A stretch of DNA of 64,000 nt from Actinomycetes bacterium (GCA_029546925.1 JAKPQM010000023.1:1-64000); one strand, 5' to 3'; positions 52,454 to 61,148 are shown, counted from the first letter of the stretch. Program-made: numbers and translations. The notes: generated by a model from the letters alone, not told the origin.

Positions 52454-53245
52454 ATGTCCGATAAAAGCATTGAGAAGCGGGGCCTCAGCGCAGCGAGCCT
52501 CAAATGGGTTGCCGTGGTCACGATGCTGGCGGATCATAGCGCGGCATCGCTTCTGGATCGGCACCTCATGTTCACGCCCGATGTCGGGCTGGGGGAAGCG
52601 CTGCAACAGGCGGCGCTGGCGCTCCATTGCATCGGTCGCCTTGCCTTCCCGCTCTTCATCTTCCTCTTGGTGGAGGGCTTCTTCCATACCCACAGCCGCG
52701 GACGTTATCTGGGCCGCTTGGTTCTGTTCGCCCTGATCTCCGAGCTTCCGTTCGACTTGGCACTGTTTCTTTGGAGAAGCGATATTCAGGCGAACATCTG
52801 GTGGCGCATGGAGTATCAGAACGTCTTCTTCACGCTCGCCATCGGTTTCGCCACCATGTGGGCGATCGAGCGTTTGAGGCCGAAAGAGCAAGATCTTATC
52901 CCTGCGGCCATCCGCATACTCGCCTGCATTGCCGTGGTTGCTGCGGCCTGCCTTCTCGCACACGGCATACGCTCCGATTATTCATGGGGCGGCGTGCTTG
53001 CCATCGTCATGGGATATCTTGCACGGCTCTGCGGCATGCGCCGCTTGGAGATCATCGCGATTCTTGTGCCGCTTGTATTCCTCAGCCCCTACGAGCTCTT
53101 CGCGCTTCTCGACTATCCGCTCTGCGCATTCTACGACGGCCGCAAGGGCGAAACGGTTGGCAAATGGTTCTTCTACCTGTTCTATCCGGGGCATCTGCTC
53201 ATCTTGGGGATCTTGAGGGTGCTGTTCGTCCTGCCTCCTGCGTAG
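52454..53245 (+). CDS. TraX-family membrane protein
   Basis: A 263-residue polytopic membrane protein. LKWVAVVTMLADH, IGRLAFPLFIFLLVEGFFHT and the C-terminal FYLFYPGHLLILGILR are TraX family motifs; F-plasmid TraX acetylates pilin. Chromosomal copies are common in Firmicutes and Actinobacteria and probably acylate envelope components, as inferred for the wider acyltransferase group. It is 20 bp after the RpiB-like gene. No conjugation genes are nearby. Confidence 0.92.
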   Translation: MSDKSIEKRGLSAASLKWVAVVTMLADHSAASLLDRHLMFTPDVGLGEALQQAALALHCIGRLAFPLFIFLLVEGFFHTHSRGRYLGRLVLFALISELPFDLALFLWRSDIQANIWWRMEYQNVFFTLAIGFATMWAIERLRPKEQDLIPAAIRILACIAVVAAACLLAHGIRSDYSWGGVLAIVMGYLARLCGMRRLEIIAILVPLVFLSPYELFALLDYPLCAFYDGRKGETVGKWFFYLFYPGHLLILGILRVLFVLPPA

Positions 53246-53281
53246 CGTACGGGCAGCTCTCAGCTGCTTGTAGACGTGACG

Positions 53282-53785
53282 TTAGCGATAGAGCAGGCTC
53301 GAGGGTATCAGGAAGAGATATGGTGCGGTGATGAGGGCGAGGCGAAGCGCCGCTGTGCGGGCACGCTCCTGATCGAGCCCCGATGCGTTCAGGATCCGGC
53401 GATCGAGCAGGAAAATGCAGAGCCCGGCCAGCGCGACGGCGAGAAGAGCGCAGGCGAGCGCCCCGATGTTGCCGAACGGATCGAACATGAGGCTATCGGC
53501 AATATCTCCTGCAACGTCCGAGCCCAGAGAGCTTAAGAGGATCCCCATGCCGAAGAGAAGAGCGCTTCCCACGAAATCTGAGAGGAACCCGGCTACGCAG
53601 ATCTTCCACGTGGCGCGCCGGCAGAATGCGTTGCGGTCATCGAGGCCTTTCAGGCTCCAATGCAGCACGATGCGGTCGATCAGGTAGTTTGCCGGAATCA
53701 GCAGGAGCCACAGCCAGCTGGGGAACCATATGAGCAGCCAGATGGGCAGGAGTATGTTGTAGGTCAGGACAGGGCGCTTTCTCAT
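53282..53785 (-). CDS. Uncharacterised membrane protein
   Basis: A 167-residue protein with about four hydrophobic segments (YNILLPIWLLIWFPSWLWLL, TWKICVAGFLSDFVGSALLF, ALACALLAVALAGLCIFLL, LRLALITAPYLFLIP). I do not recognise a family. AAAGGGGGATCC precedes the start. It converges on the TraX gene with 36 bp between. Confidence 0.75.
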   Translation of the reverse strand: MRKRPVLTYNILLPIWLLIWFPSWLWLLLIPANYLIDRIVLHWSLKGLDDRNAFCRRATWKICVAGFLSDFVGSALLFGMGILLSSLGSDVAGDIADSLMFDPFGNIGALACALLAVALAGLCIFLLDRRILNASGLDQERARTAALRLALITAPYLFLIPSSLLYR

Positions 53786-54020
53786 GGATCCCCCTTTGCT
53801 ACGTGTTCTTGCTGCTCAAATGAATAAGCAACCTCTCATATGTCCCCTCTGCATGAAGAGGCCGGATACCTTTTCTATACGATAGCATTCCGAGAAACGT
53901 CAGATCCATGGTTGCCAGTTCCTAAGAGCCGGATGAGAGTCGTAGAACTTCGAGGCGTCCGGCAGATCCATAGGAATTGGTGTACGCTGCTCGTATCCGA
54001 AACGACCGGAGGAGCCGCCC

Positions 54021-54551
54021 ATGACTGCCGTAACGCTCGAACCCGTCCGCCCCGAGGATCTGGCTGCATTCAAATATCGCCTGCAGGACGCCTTCACACA
54101 GGCGATGCTTGCGGACTATCCGGACTTCCCCGAGGTCATCCCGCCTGTGCGCGACATAGACGAGGCGCTCGCCTCTCCCGGGGGCGAGGCCCTGCAGATC
54201 GTGCACGAGAAAGAGGCGGTCGGCGGGGCGATCGTCTCGGGCGATGGGAGTGCGATGCTGCTTGATTTCATCTTTGTGGACACCGAGTTTCAGAACCGGC
54301 ACCTCGGCTTGGCTGCGTGGAGGGCGATAGAGTCCCGCTATCCTGATGCCAAGAGCTGGGAGCTCGTCACGCCCTATCACGAGAAGAGGAACATTCACTT
54401 CTACGTGAACAGGTGCGGCTTCCACATAACCGAGTACTACAACTCCCGTCACCCCGACCCCAACTACCCGCAGGAGGAGGCGGGCTCCTATCCCGATGAG
54501 GAGAGCGGGTTGTTCAAGTTCGAGAAGGCTATGCATCCCCTGCAGGAGTAG
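54021..54551 (+). CDS. GNAT-family N-acetyltransferase
   Basis: A 176-residue acetyltransferase. The acetyl-CoA-binding segment is DFIFVDTEFQNRHLGLAAWR (the R/Q-x2-G-x-G/A loop in altered form), with strand HFYVNRCGFHITEYYNS after it. The substrate is unknown. GGAGGAGCC precedes the start. It is not linked to an operon. Confidence 0.9.
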   Translation: MTAVTLEPVRPEDLAAFKYRLQDAFTQAMLADYPDFPEVIPPVRDIDEALASPGGEALQIVHEKEAVGGAIVSGDGSAMLLDFIFVDTEFQNRHLGLAAWRAIESRYPDAKSWELVTPYHEKRNIHFYVNRCGFHITEYYNSRHPDPNYPQEEAGSYPDEESGLFKFEKAMHPLQE

Positions 54552-54644
54552 CCCCCGCTATCCTTCATCCCCTGCAGGAAAGGATCCGCGACGCGAGCCC
54601 TTGTCACCTCAGCTGCTGCACGGCCTGCTGCCGCGCACTGATTT

Positions 54645-55595
54645 CTAAGCTAGGATCTTCTCGACTTCGTCGAGGGTGGGCATCGAGGGGATGGCGCCGC
54701 GTCCGCGCACGCAGAGCGAGGCCACCGCGTTGCCGAAGCGTGCGAACGACTTCGCATCCTCGAGGGAGACGTCGACGGGATCAAGCTTGCTGTCCACGAA
54801 TGCGCAGAGGAATCCACCCCAGAAGGAGTCGCCCGCGCCCGTGGTATCGACAGCATCGACCTTGAAGCTCGGCACGGTTGCCGTGCCGTCCTTGGTGGCG
54901 ACGAGCGCTCCCTCGGCATCCAGCGTGACGCAGACCACCTTGGCACCCTGTGCGAGCAGGGCCTGCGCGGCCTCGGTGGGGTCGCTGTGCCCGGACATGA
55001 GCTCGCACTCCTCGCCGCTGATCTTGATGAGGTCCATGTAGCGCACGAGGGAGCGCATCTGCTCGGCGGCAACCTCGGGCCCCGTCCAGAGGGAGGCGCG
55101 GTAGTTGGGGTCGTAGGACATGACGCAGCCTGCGGCCTTCGCCATCTCGAGCGCTGCGATGGTGGCGCTGCGGGCGGGCTCGTCGGTGAGTGAGAGCGAT
55201 CCCACGTGGAAAACGCGGCTGTTCTCGATGATGGAGCGGTTGAGCTCCTCCGGCTTGAGCTGCGTATCGGCGCCGGGCTTGCGTGCGAACGAGAAGGTGC
55301 GCTCACCCTCTGCGGAAAGCGCTACGAAGGCGAGCGTCGTGAAGTAATCGGGGTCGCTTATGAGGCCGTCGCAGTTGACGTCGTTGGCGATGAGGGTGGC
55401 GCGCAGGAACTCTCCGTGCATGTCGCAGCCCACCTTGCCGATGAAGGCGGTGGACATCCCCAAGCGCTCGAGTGCCACGAGGACGTTGGCCGGGGCGCCG
55501 CCGGGATTGCGTTCGAAGAGCTTCTGGCCTCCTGCGGAGGTCCCGGCGTCGGTGAAGTCGATGAGCAGCTCACCCAGGGCGGTAACTGAGAACAT
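54645..55595 (-). CDS. PfkB-family sugar kinase (fructokinase-like)
   Basis: A 316-residue ribokinase-family kinase. LGELLIDFTD and GGAPANVLVALERLG form the substrate site, SYDPNYRASLW the mid-domain motif, and DTTGAGDSFWGGFL the anion hole with the catalytic Asp. It is most like fructokinases of the ScrK type, which make fructose 6-phosphate. The start at 55595 follows AAAGGAG. No other fructose gene is adjacent. Confidence 0.93.
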   Translation of the reverse strand: MFSVTALGELLIDFTDAGTSAGGQKLFERNPGGAPANVLVALERLGMSTAFIGKVGCDMHGEFLRATLIANDVNCDGLISDPDYFTTLAFVALSAEGERTFSFARKPGADTQLKPEELNRSIIENSRVFHVGSLSLTDEPARSATIAALEMAKAAGCVMSYDPNYRASLWTGPEVAAEQMRSLVRYMDLIKISGEECELMSGHSDPTEAAQALLAQGAKVVCVTLDAEGALVATKDGTATVPSFKVDAVDTTGAGDSFWGGFLCAFVDSKLDPVDVSLEDAKSFARFGNAVASLCVRGRGAIPSMPTLDEVEKILA

Positions 55596-56070
55596 GGGGA
55601 CTCCTTTCGAAAGGGATTCAGAACCATGCGGTTTTACGCGCACGCATTTGCAGGTGCGTGGGAGGGGCGGGCATGAAAGGCAAGATCGTTTTCGTATCCC
55701 CTCTTTTGATTGATAGCACATGTGGTGGGGCGATGGTAGGGGAGAGGCACAAACGGTAGTTTACACATATGCGTGGGGCGGTGCATGATGGGTGATTTCA
55801 CGTGACAGGTGTGATAGGGGCGGGTCGCGTCGCGGTCTCAGGCCATGGCACGAAAACGCTCCTGTCCGCACGCTTCGAGCCACAAGAGGGCCCGTGTCCA
55901 CGAAGAACCTGTGGACACAGGTCTTCTGGTGCCATGGCGGCTGCGAGATGGGATCCCACTGTGGCAGGGGGGCAGGGCCGGTACCTGTCATTTATTACGC
56001 TCGCGCATCATATGCGTTATAGTCTAGAGCGATGCACGGCCCGCCATGTCCGCCCGACCGGAAGCCAACC
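55596..56070. other. Non-coding gap with hairpin
   Basis: No convincing gene in 475 bp. It has a GTGTCCAC/GTGGACAC hairpin (55894-55901 and 55911-55918) and a weak promoter pair TTACGC-17-TATAGT (55995-56000, 56018-56023) leading to the next gene. Short frames exist on both strands but lack ribosome-binding sites. Confidence 0.5.
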
Positions 56071-56655
56071 ATGCCACACGTTAGCGCAGACCGTACGCTC
56101 AACCAGCGTGACCGCCTAGCTCTCATCGCCGCCGCCTTCGTGATCGCAGGTGTGTTGGGCTGGCTCTACGAGGCGGGGATCGGTTTGGTGGAGCGGGGCT
56201 GGTTCGATCCCGAGCACGGTGGCCTCGGCATCCCCTTTCTGCAGATATATGGTTTCGGTGCTGTCGCGATCGAGCTCTTGTTCGGCGTGGGTGGACGCTG
56301 GGAACGCCTGCTTGAGCGGCCGTTACACTGCTTTCTTGCCATCTGCGCGCTCACGGCCGTGCTGGAATATGCTGCCGGCGCGGCGACGCTCTACGGCTTT
56401 GGGATTCAGACTTGGGATTACCGCGTGCCTGGCTGGGACTTCCTCTGCACGCCAGACGGGCTGCTCTGTCTGCGCGGTGTGCTCTCGTTCGCCGTGATGG
56501 GCCTGCTGCTGGTTTACCCCGTGGATACGATGCTGCGCCGGATACAGAGGCGCTGGCCGCGTGCATTTGCGTGCCTTGCCTGGGGTGCCGTGGCATGTGT
56601 GGTGATGGCGATGGTCAAAGCATACGCGTTCGGCGGTACGGGAGCGTTCAAGTAG
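56071..56655 (+). CDS. CmpB-type putative ABC transporter permease (membrane protein)
   Basis: A 194-residue membrane protein with about five helices. GVLGWLYEAGIGLVERGWFD has the W-x-x-E core of the ABC_trans_CmpB family, then GGLGIPFLQIYGFGAVAIEL and ALTAVLEYAAGAATLYGFG. The biochemical role is not known. The start at 56071 has a weak GGAAG site; 56032 is the alternative. Confidence 0.82.
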   Translation: MPHVSADRTLNQRDRLALIAAAFVIAGVLGWLYEAGIGLVERGWFDPEHGGLGIPFLQIYGFGAVAIELLFGVGGRWERLLERPLHCFLAICALTAVLEYAAGAATLYGFGIQTWDYRVPGWDFLCTPDGLLCLRGVLSFAVMGLLLVYPVDTMLRRIQRRWPRAFACLAWGAVACVVMAMVKAYAFGGTGAFK

Positions 56656-56839
56656 AGCTGCTTCTCTATTCGGGCCTCAAGTCTTCAGATCAATCCAATG
56701 CTTTCGATAAACCGGATACCTGTGGGAACCTTATAGGCATCCGGGGCCAAAGGAGCAGTGCGTAACTTAAGAGTACATCCCTATCGCCGTCTACCCGTTG
56801 TACGCCGTGGGGGGATGCGCCAAGAAGGACTAGAGCACG

Positions 56840-57291
56840 TTATAGCCTTGGAATCGACACGGGATATGAGTACGCCTCGGCTCCGATGGGGATGATCTTC
56901 GAGCATGTATCTATAATGAGGCCCGCTTCTATCGGTTTTTTGTATTTCTTGAGCTCCTTTAAATGGGGGTCGGCCTCCCCGGCGATTCTGCGTTTTTCGC
57001 CTCGATAGAATGCAGGGCGCCTTGTGCGGGGAGCAGAAAGCCGGTTTCTTTCCTGCCGATATCGCGATAGTAGTAGAGCATCATCCTCGGGTCGAAACCG
57101 TATGCGGAGGCATTCTTCACGAGCTCGCTTACGACGAATATCTCGAAGAAGGAGCCGCCCATCACGCTGTCCTCGAGCATGCGCGCGTCTTGCCATTCGC
57201 ACAGGTAGGCGTATAAGCTGGTGTCCATGAAGCACAACTTCGGCGCCTTGATGATGCATGCCGACATGTTAGACATGTAGGGATGAAGCAA
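56840..57291 (-). pseudogene. DUF4143 ATPase remnant
   Basis: The C-terminal half of an AAA_14/DUF4143 ATPase is spread over two frames. MDTSLYAYLCEWQDARMLE...GGSFFEIFVVSELVKN...YYYRDIGRKETGF is in one frame, and ELKKYKKPIEAGLIIDTCSK...VSIPRL with a stop codon is in another. A frameshift near 56960-56985 and the missing Walker A half make it inactive. It is related in family to the intact gene at 13742 but not a recent copy. Confidence 0.85.
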
Positions 57292-57317
57292 GAAGATGAT
57301 CTCCGATGTATTCTAAG

Positions 57318-57352
57318 GGAAAACAAAAACAGGTCAGACATTTGTCTGACCT
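57318..57352 (-). terminator. Native terminator of the tRNA locus
   Basis: A 9-bp stem (AGGTCAGAC/GTCTGACCT, 57331-57339 and 57344-57352) is followed on the minus strand by a T-rich run ending near 57318. It lies just downstream of the tRNA 3' end. Confidence 0.85.
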
Positions 57353-57361
57353 GCGGTTTTG

Positions 57362-57406
57362 TGGTCGCGGGGGCCGGATTTGAACCGACGACCTCCGGGT
57401 TATGAG
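57362..57406 (-). tRNA. 3' half of a CAU-anticodon tRNA (tRNA-Met type), attachment site
   Basis: Read on the minus strand, this begins in the anticodon loop (CTCATAA), continues through the 3' anticodon stem, variable loop and T arm (GGTTCAAATCC), and ends in the acceptor 3' strand and an encoded CCA. The 5' half is absent: bases past 57406 do not pair as a tRNA would. This is the displaced 3' end left by an element integrated in a tRNA gene. The element lies at higher coordinates; the chromosome and the old terminator are at lower coordinates. The intact tRNA should be at the element's other end, outside the window. Ile2-CAU is an alternative identity. Confidence 0.85.
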
Positions 57407-57432
57407 GGCGTAAAGACGACCCGACAGTGCAT

Positions 57433-57508
57433 GACACGAAACGACAAAAGTACCTTCTACCAGCCCTTTTCGATGACACTGGTACCTATGCAAGACACGA
57501 TGCGACAC
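57433..57508 (+). repeat. Four GACAC repeats beside the att site
   Basis: GACAC occurs at 57433, 57475, 57494 and 57504, two of them in the longer form GACACTGG (57475-57482 and 57504-57511). Direct repeats this close to an attachment site could be integrase arm-type binding sites. The window does not contain the integrase. Confidence 0.35.
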
Positions 57509-57591
57509 TGGTTTTTCGGCCAGAGTCACGGCAAAGTCACGGCACCCGCTAGGCAAACGCCCAGCTCGGGTGCCGAGGAAGGAAGGTGGCA

Positions 57592-57915
57592 ATGTCAGCC
57601 ACGAACACCGATTGGACCGCCCTGCAGCAGGCCGAGGACATGGCCTACTTCAAGGCAGACATCTGCTGCTATTCGCCCGAGAGCTACAGCCTCGAGGAGA
57701 AGAAGGAAATCTGCAACGACATGATCTCCACCAGCAAGGCCGTGCTCGACGCCATGCGCACCGACTTCGAGCAGTTGCCGCCAGAAGCCCGCAGCAAACT
57801 CCTCGACATGCTCTGTCAGTCGGGAGTCGAGAGCCCCGAATGGTGGTGGGACGTCCTCGTCGGCGAAGGTGACCCGCTATACCGGGAGATAGGGACACTT
57901 CACCCCATCCGATAG
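57592..57915 (+). CDS. Small acidic protein of the integrated element, function unknown
   Basis: A 107-residue acidic, probably helical protein with tryptophans near the end (PEWWWDVLVG). GGAAGGTGGC precedes the ATG at 57592; a GTG at 57586 is a weaker alternative. I do not recognise a family. It is the first gene inside the att site and is separated from the next by a nested hairpin. Confidence 0.6.
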   Translation: MSATNTDWTALQQAEDMAYFKADICCYSPESYSLEEKKEICNDMISTSKAVLDAMRTDFEQLPPEARSKLLDMLCQSGVESPEWWWDVLVGEGDPLYREIGTLHPIR

Positions 57916-57966
57916 TCTAGGAGCATACCCCGTTTCTAATGAGACGGGGTATGGCTTGACTAGACT
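57914..57966. terminator. Nested hairpin between element genes
   Basis: An inner perfect 10-bp stem (CATACCCCGT/ACGGGGTATG, 57924-57933 and 57944-57953) lies within an outer 7-bp stem AGTCTAG/CTAGACT (57914-57920 and 57960-57966). It overlaps the end of the 107-residue gene and precedes the 597-residue gene. Either terminator or operator is possible. Confidence 0.6.
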
Positions 57967-58019
57967 CCTGTCGGTTAAGATTGGCACATATCTTGCGTTT
58001 AACGGTTGGGAGAAGCTGC

Positions 58020-59813
58020 ATGAGCCAAGACGAGATGGTCACCATAAACGCCTATACTCGCATACCCAAGAAATACGGTAAGGCTCTCCTTGCCACAATG
58101 GATGCCTTTGATGAGGCCCTGAAGAACAACGACTATCTTGAAGCAGCCAAGGCAATTGGTGTGCTCGAGTTCATCGGCCAGACAGATATTGATTACTTTG
58201 TGGGGATGATGTACCAAAGGATGGCCCTAGAGCTCATGGGCTATTCGATGGATACATTTCATGTCATCGCTGACCCACGCGTAGATGTGTATACGGCAAA
58301 GGCTATCGAACATTTCTCAAGGATTCCAGGGTATTCTGATTTTTACTCCGCATCTGTTGCTGTTGTCGAAACGGATTATCGGGTCCTGGGTGATTACGAG
58401 CATCTCGACAGGCTTCTAAGAAACAATGACTTGGGCCTTTCACCTATCGAGGAACTGTCTAGGCGAATCGAATGCCTAGAAGCCCTAGCCCTAAGCAATC
58501 CAGAAGGTAGTGATGGCTGGCCAGTAAGTGTGGACATGCGTAGGGTCGAACATATCTGCGAAATCGAAGCGCAGCAGATTTCGAAGTTCAAGGTCTTCGA
58601 CTCGTTTGCCAACGCCTTAAGCATGGCTGCTGAGTGTGTTTCGCAGATTAGCGAATACTCAAAGAACGTTACAAACTGCGGCACGAGGTTCGAGGAGTAT
58701 CAAGAGACTGCGCCATTCGCAGCTATCTATGATAAGTGCGTTTTCGTCCTGCGATGCTGCGATCTTATCGACGAATCGATTCTGCCCGAGGGGATGGCAG
58801 ACCTCCCACAAATCGCTCTCAGCGATTGTAGTTGGCTCCAACGCATCGAAGAATACAGATCGGGCAATTGGAAAGAAAGGCTTCTGCAACTCTGCAGCAT
58901 ATTATGTGCCCCGGAACAACATCCTGGTGTCGATTCATATCAATGCGTCGAAGGTATTCTTCGGAGTTGCATTAGCTTGGGGCAATACGACTTGAGCCCT
59001 GTCATTGACAATTACTTATCAGTAATACTTGATGCGGCTGAGCATGGCAACAAGTCTGCGCAGGGCTATCTAGGCTTCACACATAGCATGATTAGAGTTG
59101 ACGGGAATGACAGGTTCGGCCTAAGAGACAAGCTTTCCGGATACCCTATACAGGCGGGTGAAGGTTTTCACGGTATGGTACTACAGCAAGCCAAGCTTGC
59201 AAATTCGCTTACACGCCATTGTTTCGACGCATTGATAAATGCCGAATGCGCTTTTGCGCTGCATGAAAGCGCGAATCTTGCAGTACGCGACGCGAGCCAC
59301 ATCGCCCTGATGTACTTCAGGGTCCTTGAAATAGACTACAACGACAATCTCATCCGTCCCTTCGTTAACGCCATAGACTATTCCGAGCTCGAGGATCTTA
59401 CTGGCTATATCGAATACAATTCACGGCGCAGGTCAGATGAGCCTATAGTGGAAAGTCACAAGAGGTGGCTCAAAGACTTAGATTCGATCTACGCAGTGAA
59501 GACAGGATTCAAAAAGTCGATTGAGATTGGCGTGATCAGGACGCTTCTTGCCCATATACACCACCGAAGCGATCAATGTGCCCAACTGTTGGAGGAAAGC
59601 TTAGAGAGCGTCCTAACGACTGACGGCGTTGACGCATACCGTACCGAGAAAATGATAGACGTCATTGGCAGGGCAAGAGTTGACGAGTATCGCAATCCAG
59701 GGGCGCACACCGGATTTGTCACGCTTTCAAAAGCAAATGAAGCCCGCGAGTTTGTGCTCTCGTGGGCTCCCATAGTTGAAACATGGTTCAAGGCCGCTGG
59801 GCATGGAGAATAA
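58020..59813 (+). CDS. Uncharacterised 597-aa element protein with a C-terminal HEPN-like motif
   Basis: A mostly helical protein with no membrane segments. Near the end, VDEYRNPGAHTG gives R558-x4-H563, the R-x4-6-H motif of HEPN ribonuclease domains, in the helical context expected (REFVLSWAPIVETWF follows). The remaining ~500 residues are unassigned and may be a sensor. The gene is AT-richer than the chromosome. The start at 58020 follows TTGGGAG. Placed between the att site and the tail genes, next to a WYL regulator, it is a good candidate for a prophage-carried defence protein. The motif alone does not prove RNase activity. Confidence 0.6.
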   Translation: MSQDEMVTINAYTRIPKKYGKALLATMDAFDEALKNNDYLEAAKAIGVLEFIGQTDIDYFVGMMYQRMALELMGYSMDTFHVIADPRVDVYTAKAIEHFSRIPGYSDFYSASVAVVETDYRVLGDYEHLDRLLRNNDLGLSPIEELSRRIECLEALALSNPEGSDGWPVSVDMRRVEHICEIEAQQISKFKVFDSFANALSMAAECVSQISEYSKNVTNCGTRFEEYQETAPFAAIYDKCVFVLRCCDLIDESILPEGMADLPQIALSDCSWLQRIEEYRSGNWKERLLQLCSILCAPEQHPGVDSYQCVEGILRSCISLGQYDLSPVIDNYLSVILDAAEHGNKSAQGYLGFTHSMIRVDGNDRFGLRDKLSGYPIQAGEGFHGMVLQQAKLANSLTRHCFDALINAECAFALHESANLAVRDASHIALMYFRVLEIDYNDNLIRPFVNAIDYSELEDLTGYIEYNSRRRSDEPIVESHKRWLKDLDSIYAVKTGFKKSIEIGVIRTLLAHIHHRSDQCAQLLEESLESVLTTDGVDAYRTEKMIDVIGRARVDEYRNPGAHTGFVTLSKANEAREFVLSWAPIVETWFKAAGHGE

Positions 59814-59842
59814 CGTCTCAATCCCAGCGACCTTGCGAGAGG

Positions 59843-59980
59843 CTAGCAGTCACTCGGCCGAGGCGCCGCCTTGGCCGCAATGAGCGCCAAGAACACCTTC
59901 CCCAGCATCTCGACGACCGCAATGATGACCTCGTCGCTTACCTTGATCCTGTTCATAGCTACCTGCTCCTTCATGTCCAC
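59843..59980 (-). CDS. Small hydrophobic protein, 45 aa
   Basis: A GTG start at 59980 has AAGGAGGCAC just upstream; an internal ATG at 59974 is possible. The product has one hydrophobic helix (VIIAVVEMLGKVFLALIAAK) and a basic tail. It is convergent with the 597-residue gene. A single-pass membrane peptide of phage or toxin type fits, but I recognise no family. Confidence 0.5.
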   Translation of the reverse strand: MDMKEQVAMNRIKVSDEVIIAVVEMLGKVFLALIAAKAAPRPSDC

Positions 59981-60101
59981 CGTGCCTCCTTGTTTAGCGT
60001 TGGTTGTTTGACTACGACAAGAATGATAGATGGGCTGCTGGATTCTTAATAGCTTCATTCATATCTCAATTTGTGACCCCATTTATAGCGTGATTAACTG
60101 C

Positions 60102-60110
60102 TGTTATACT
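60102..60110 (+). promoter_or_regulatory. Extended -10 promoter of the WYL gene
   Basis: TGTTATACT is an extended -10 (TG-n-TATACT) 40 bp before the start at 60150. Two similar blocks, GACCCCATTT (60075) and GACCCCAATTT (60130), flank it and could be operators. Confidence 0.45.
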
Positions 60111-60149
60111 GATGGTTACTAGTGTTTACGACCCCAATTTGGAGCCTTC

Positions 60150-61148
60150 ATGTCTACTGACAAGTTCAAGATTTACCTCCCGCCTGAGATGAAGGACCGT
60201 CTCTCTCAAGATGCCGAGTTGTTTGATTTCGTCAAACGGGATGGCAGAGTCAATCTGAATGCTTTCCTGCGAACTCTTGTCGTTAGCTACTTGCAGCAGT
60301 ACTCCGAACGCACGAGCGCCATTCAAGCGAAGGTAGCCAACCTGCTCGTTGAAAGGGCGGGAGTCTCCACCTTGGGTGCCGAGAGCCTAGCAGCTGACCT
60401 ATTAGCGATTACCATTGACTCGCAGGAAAACAAATCTGAGAAAAGGGTCGCGATTACCCTCACCGTCAGCAACGAAGCCTATGAAACGATGTGTTATATA
60501 GCCGACCATCGACTGATGGGGCGATCTCTATCTCAATACATGAAGGAGATGTTTGCATCCTACCTTGCACAACCCAGAAATAAGCGCGAAGAGATTGTGT
60601 TCAAGGAGACTTTTACAATCGTGCGCCGTGCAATAAAGAGCAAACGGACACTATCGATCACGTCTAGAACAGTTCGTGGCCACACTGCAACAGTGATGCC
60701 CTATACAATCGCAAGCTCGAAGGGCGAGCAGTTCAATTACCTGCTTTGCTACGACATCGCTGCACAAAAGGTGCGTTCATATCGTATGTCGCGTTTGGGC
60801 AAAGCCTTCATCCAGAACGAGACATACGTTATGGATAGCGAAACGGTAGCCAAGCTCAAGCTCGCAAAGAGTAGTGCGCCGCAGTTCTCCTTCCAAGAAA
60901 CCGAGAGGTTCTGCGTGCGCTTTACTGAAGAGGGCCTTCGTAAGTTTGGGCTCATGCACACCAACAGACCAGTCGTAGTCAAAAGGGAGAATGACCTGTT
61001 TTACTTTGAGTGGCCGACAACCCAGCTAATAGAGTACTTCAAGCGATTTGGCAAGGATGCCGTAGTGATTACTCCGACTGAAGCCCATGACGCAATACGA
61101 TGCTATTATCGCGAGGGCGAAGAAGCATACTCTGCAACTGAAGCATGA
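60150..61148 (+). CDS. RHH-like + WYL-domain regulator
   Basis: A 332-residue protein. The N-terminus (FKIYLPPEMKDRLS, residues ~5-55) looks like a ribbon-helix-helix DNA-binding domain, with a second similar segment at ~100-140 (ITLTVSNEAYETMCYIAD). The WYL domain (~155-230) has PYTIASSKGEQFNYLLCYD and VRSYRMSRLG. WYL domains sense nucleic acid or nucleotide ligands and control many phage-defence loci. TGGAGCC precedes the start. It converges on the phage tail operon with 6 bp between stops. Confidence 0.8.
   Translation: MSTDKFKIYLPPEMKDRLSQDAELFDFVKRDGRVNLNAFLRTLVVSYLQQYSERTSAIQAKVANLLVERAGVSTLGAESLAADLLAITIDSQENKSEKRVAITLTVSNEAYETMCYIADHRLMGRSLSQYMKEMFASYLAQPRNKREEIVFKETFTIVRRAIKSKRTLSITSRTVRGHTATVMPYTIASSKGEQFNYLLCYDIAAQKVRSYRMSRLGKAFIQNETYVMDSETVAKLKLAKSSAPQFSFQETERFCVRFTEEGLRKFGLMHTNRPVVVKRENDLFYFEWPTTQLIEYFKRFGKDAVVITPTEAHDAIRCYYREGEEAYSATEA

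Noticed and set aside
52454-53245. TraX gene as a sign of a conjugative element
   Set aside because: No relaxase, T4SS or pilin genes are nearby; chromosomal TraX homologues are common.
54533-54583. Repeated CATCCCCTGCAGGA near the GNAT stop
   Set aside because: Only two 14-nt copies about 37 bp apart; too little to define an element.
55761-56022. Overlapping short frames on both strands in the 55.6-56.07 kb gap
   Set aside because: No ribosome-binding sites, no hydrophobic or domain pattern, and both strands are equally open; more likely a non-coding or repeat-derived stretch.
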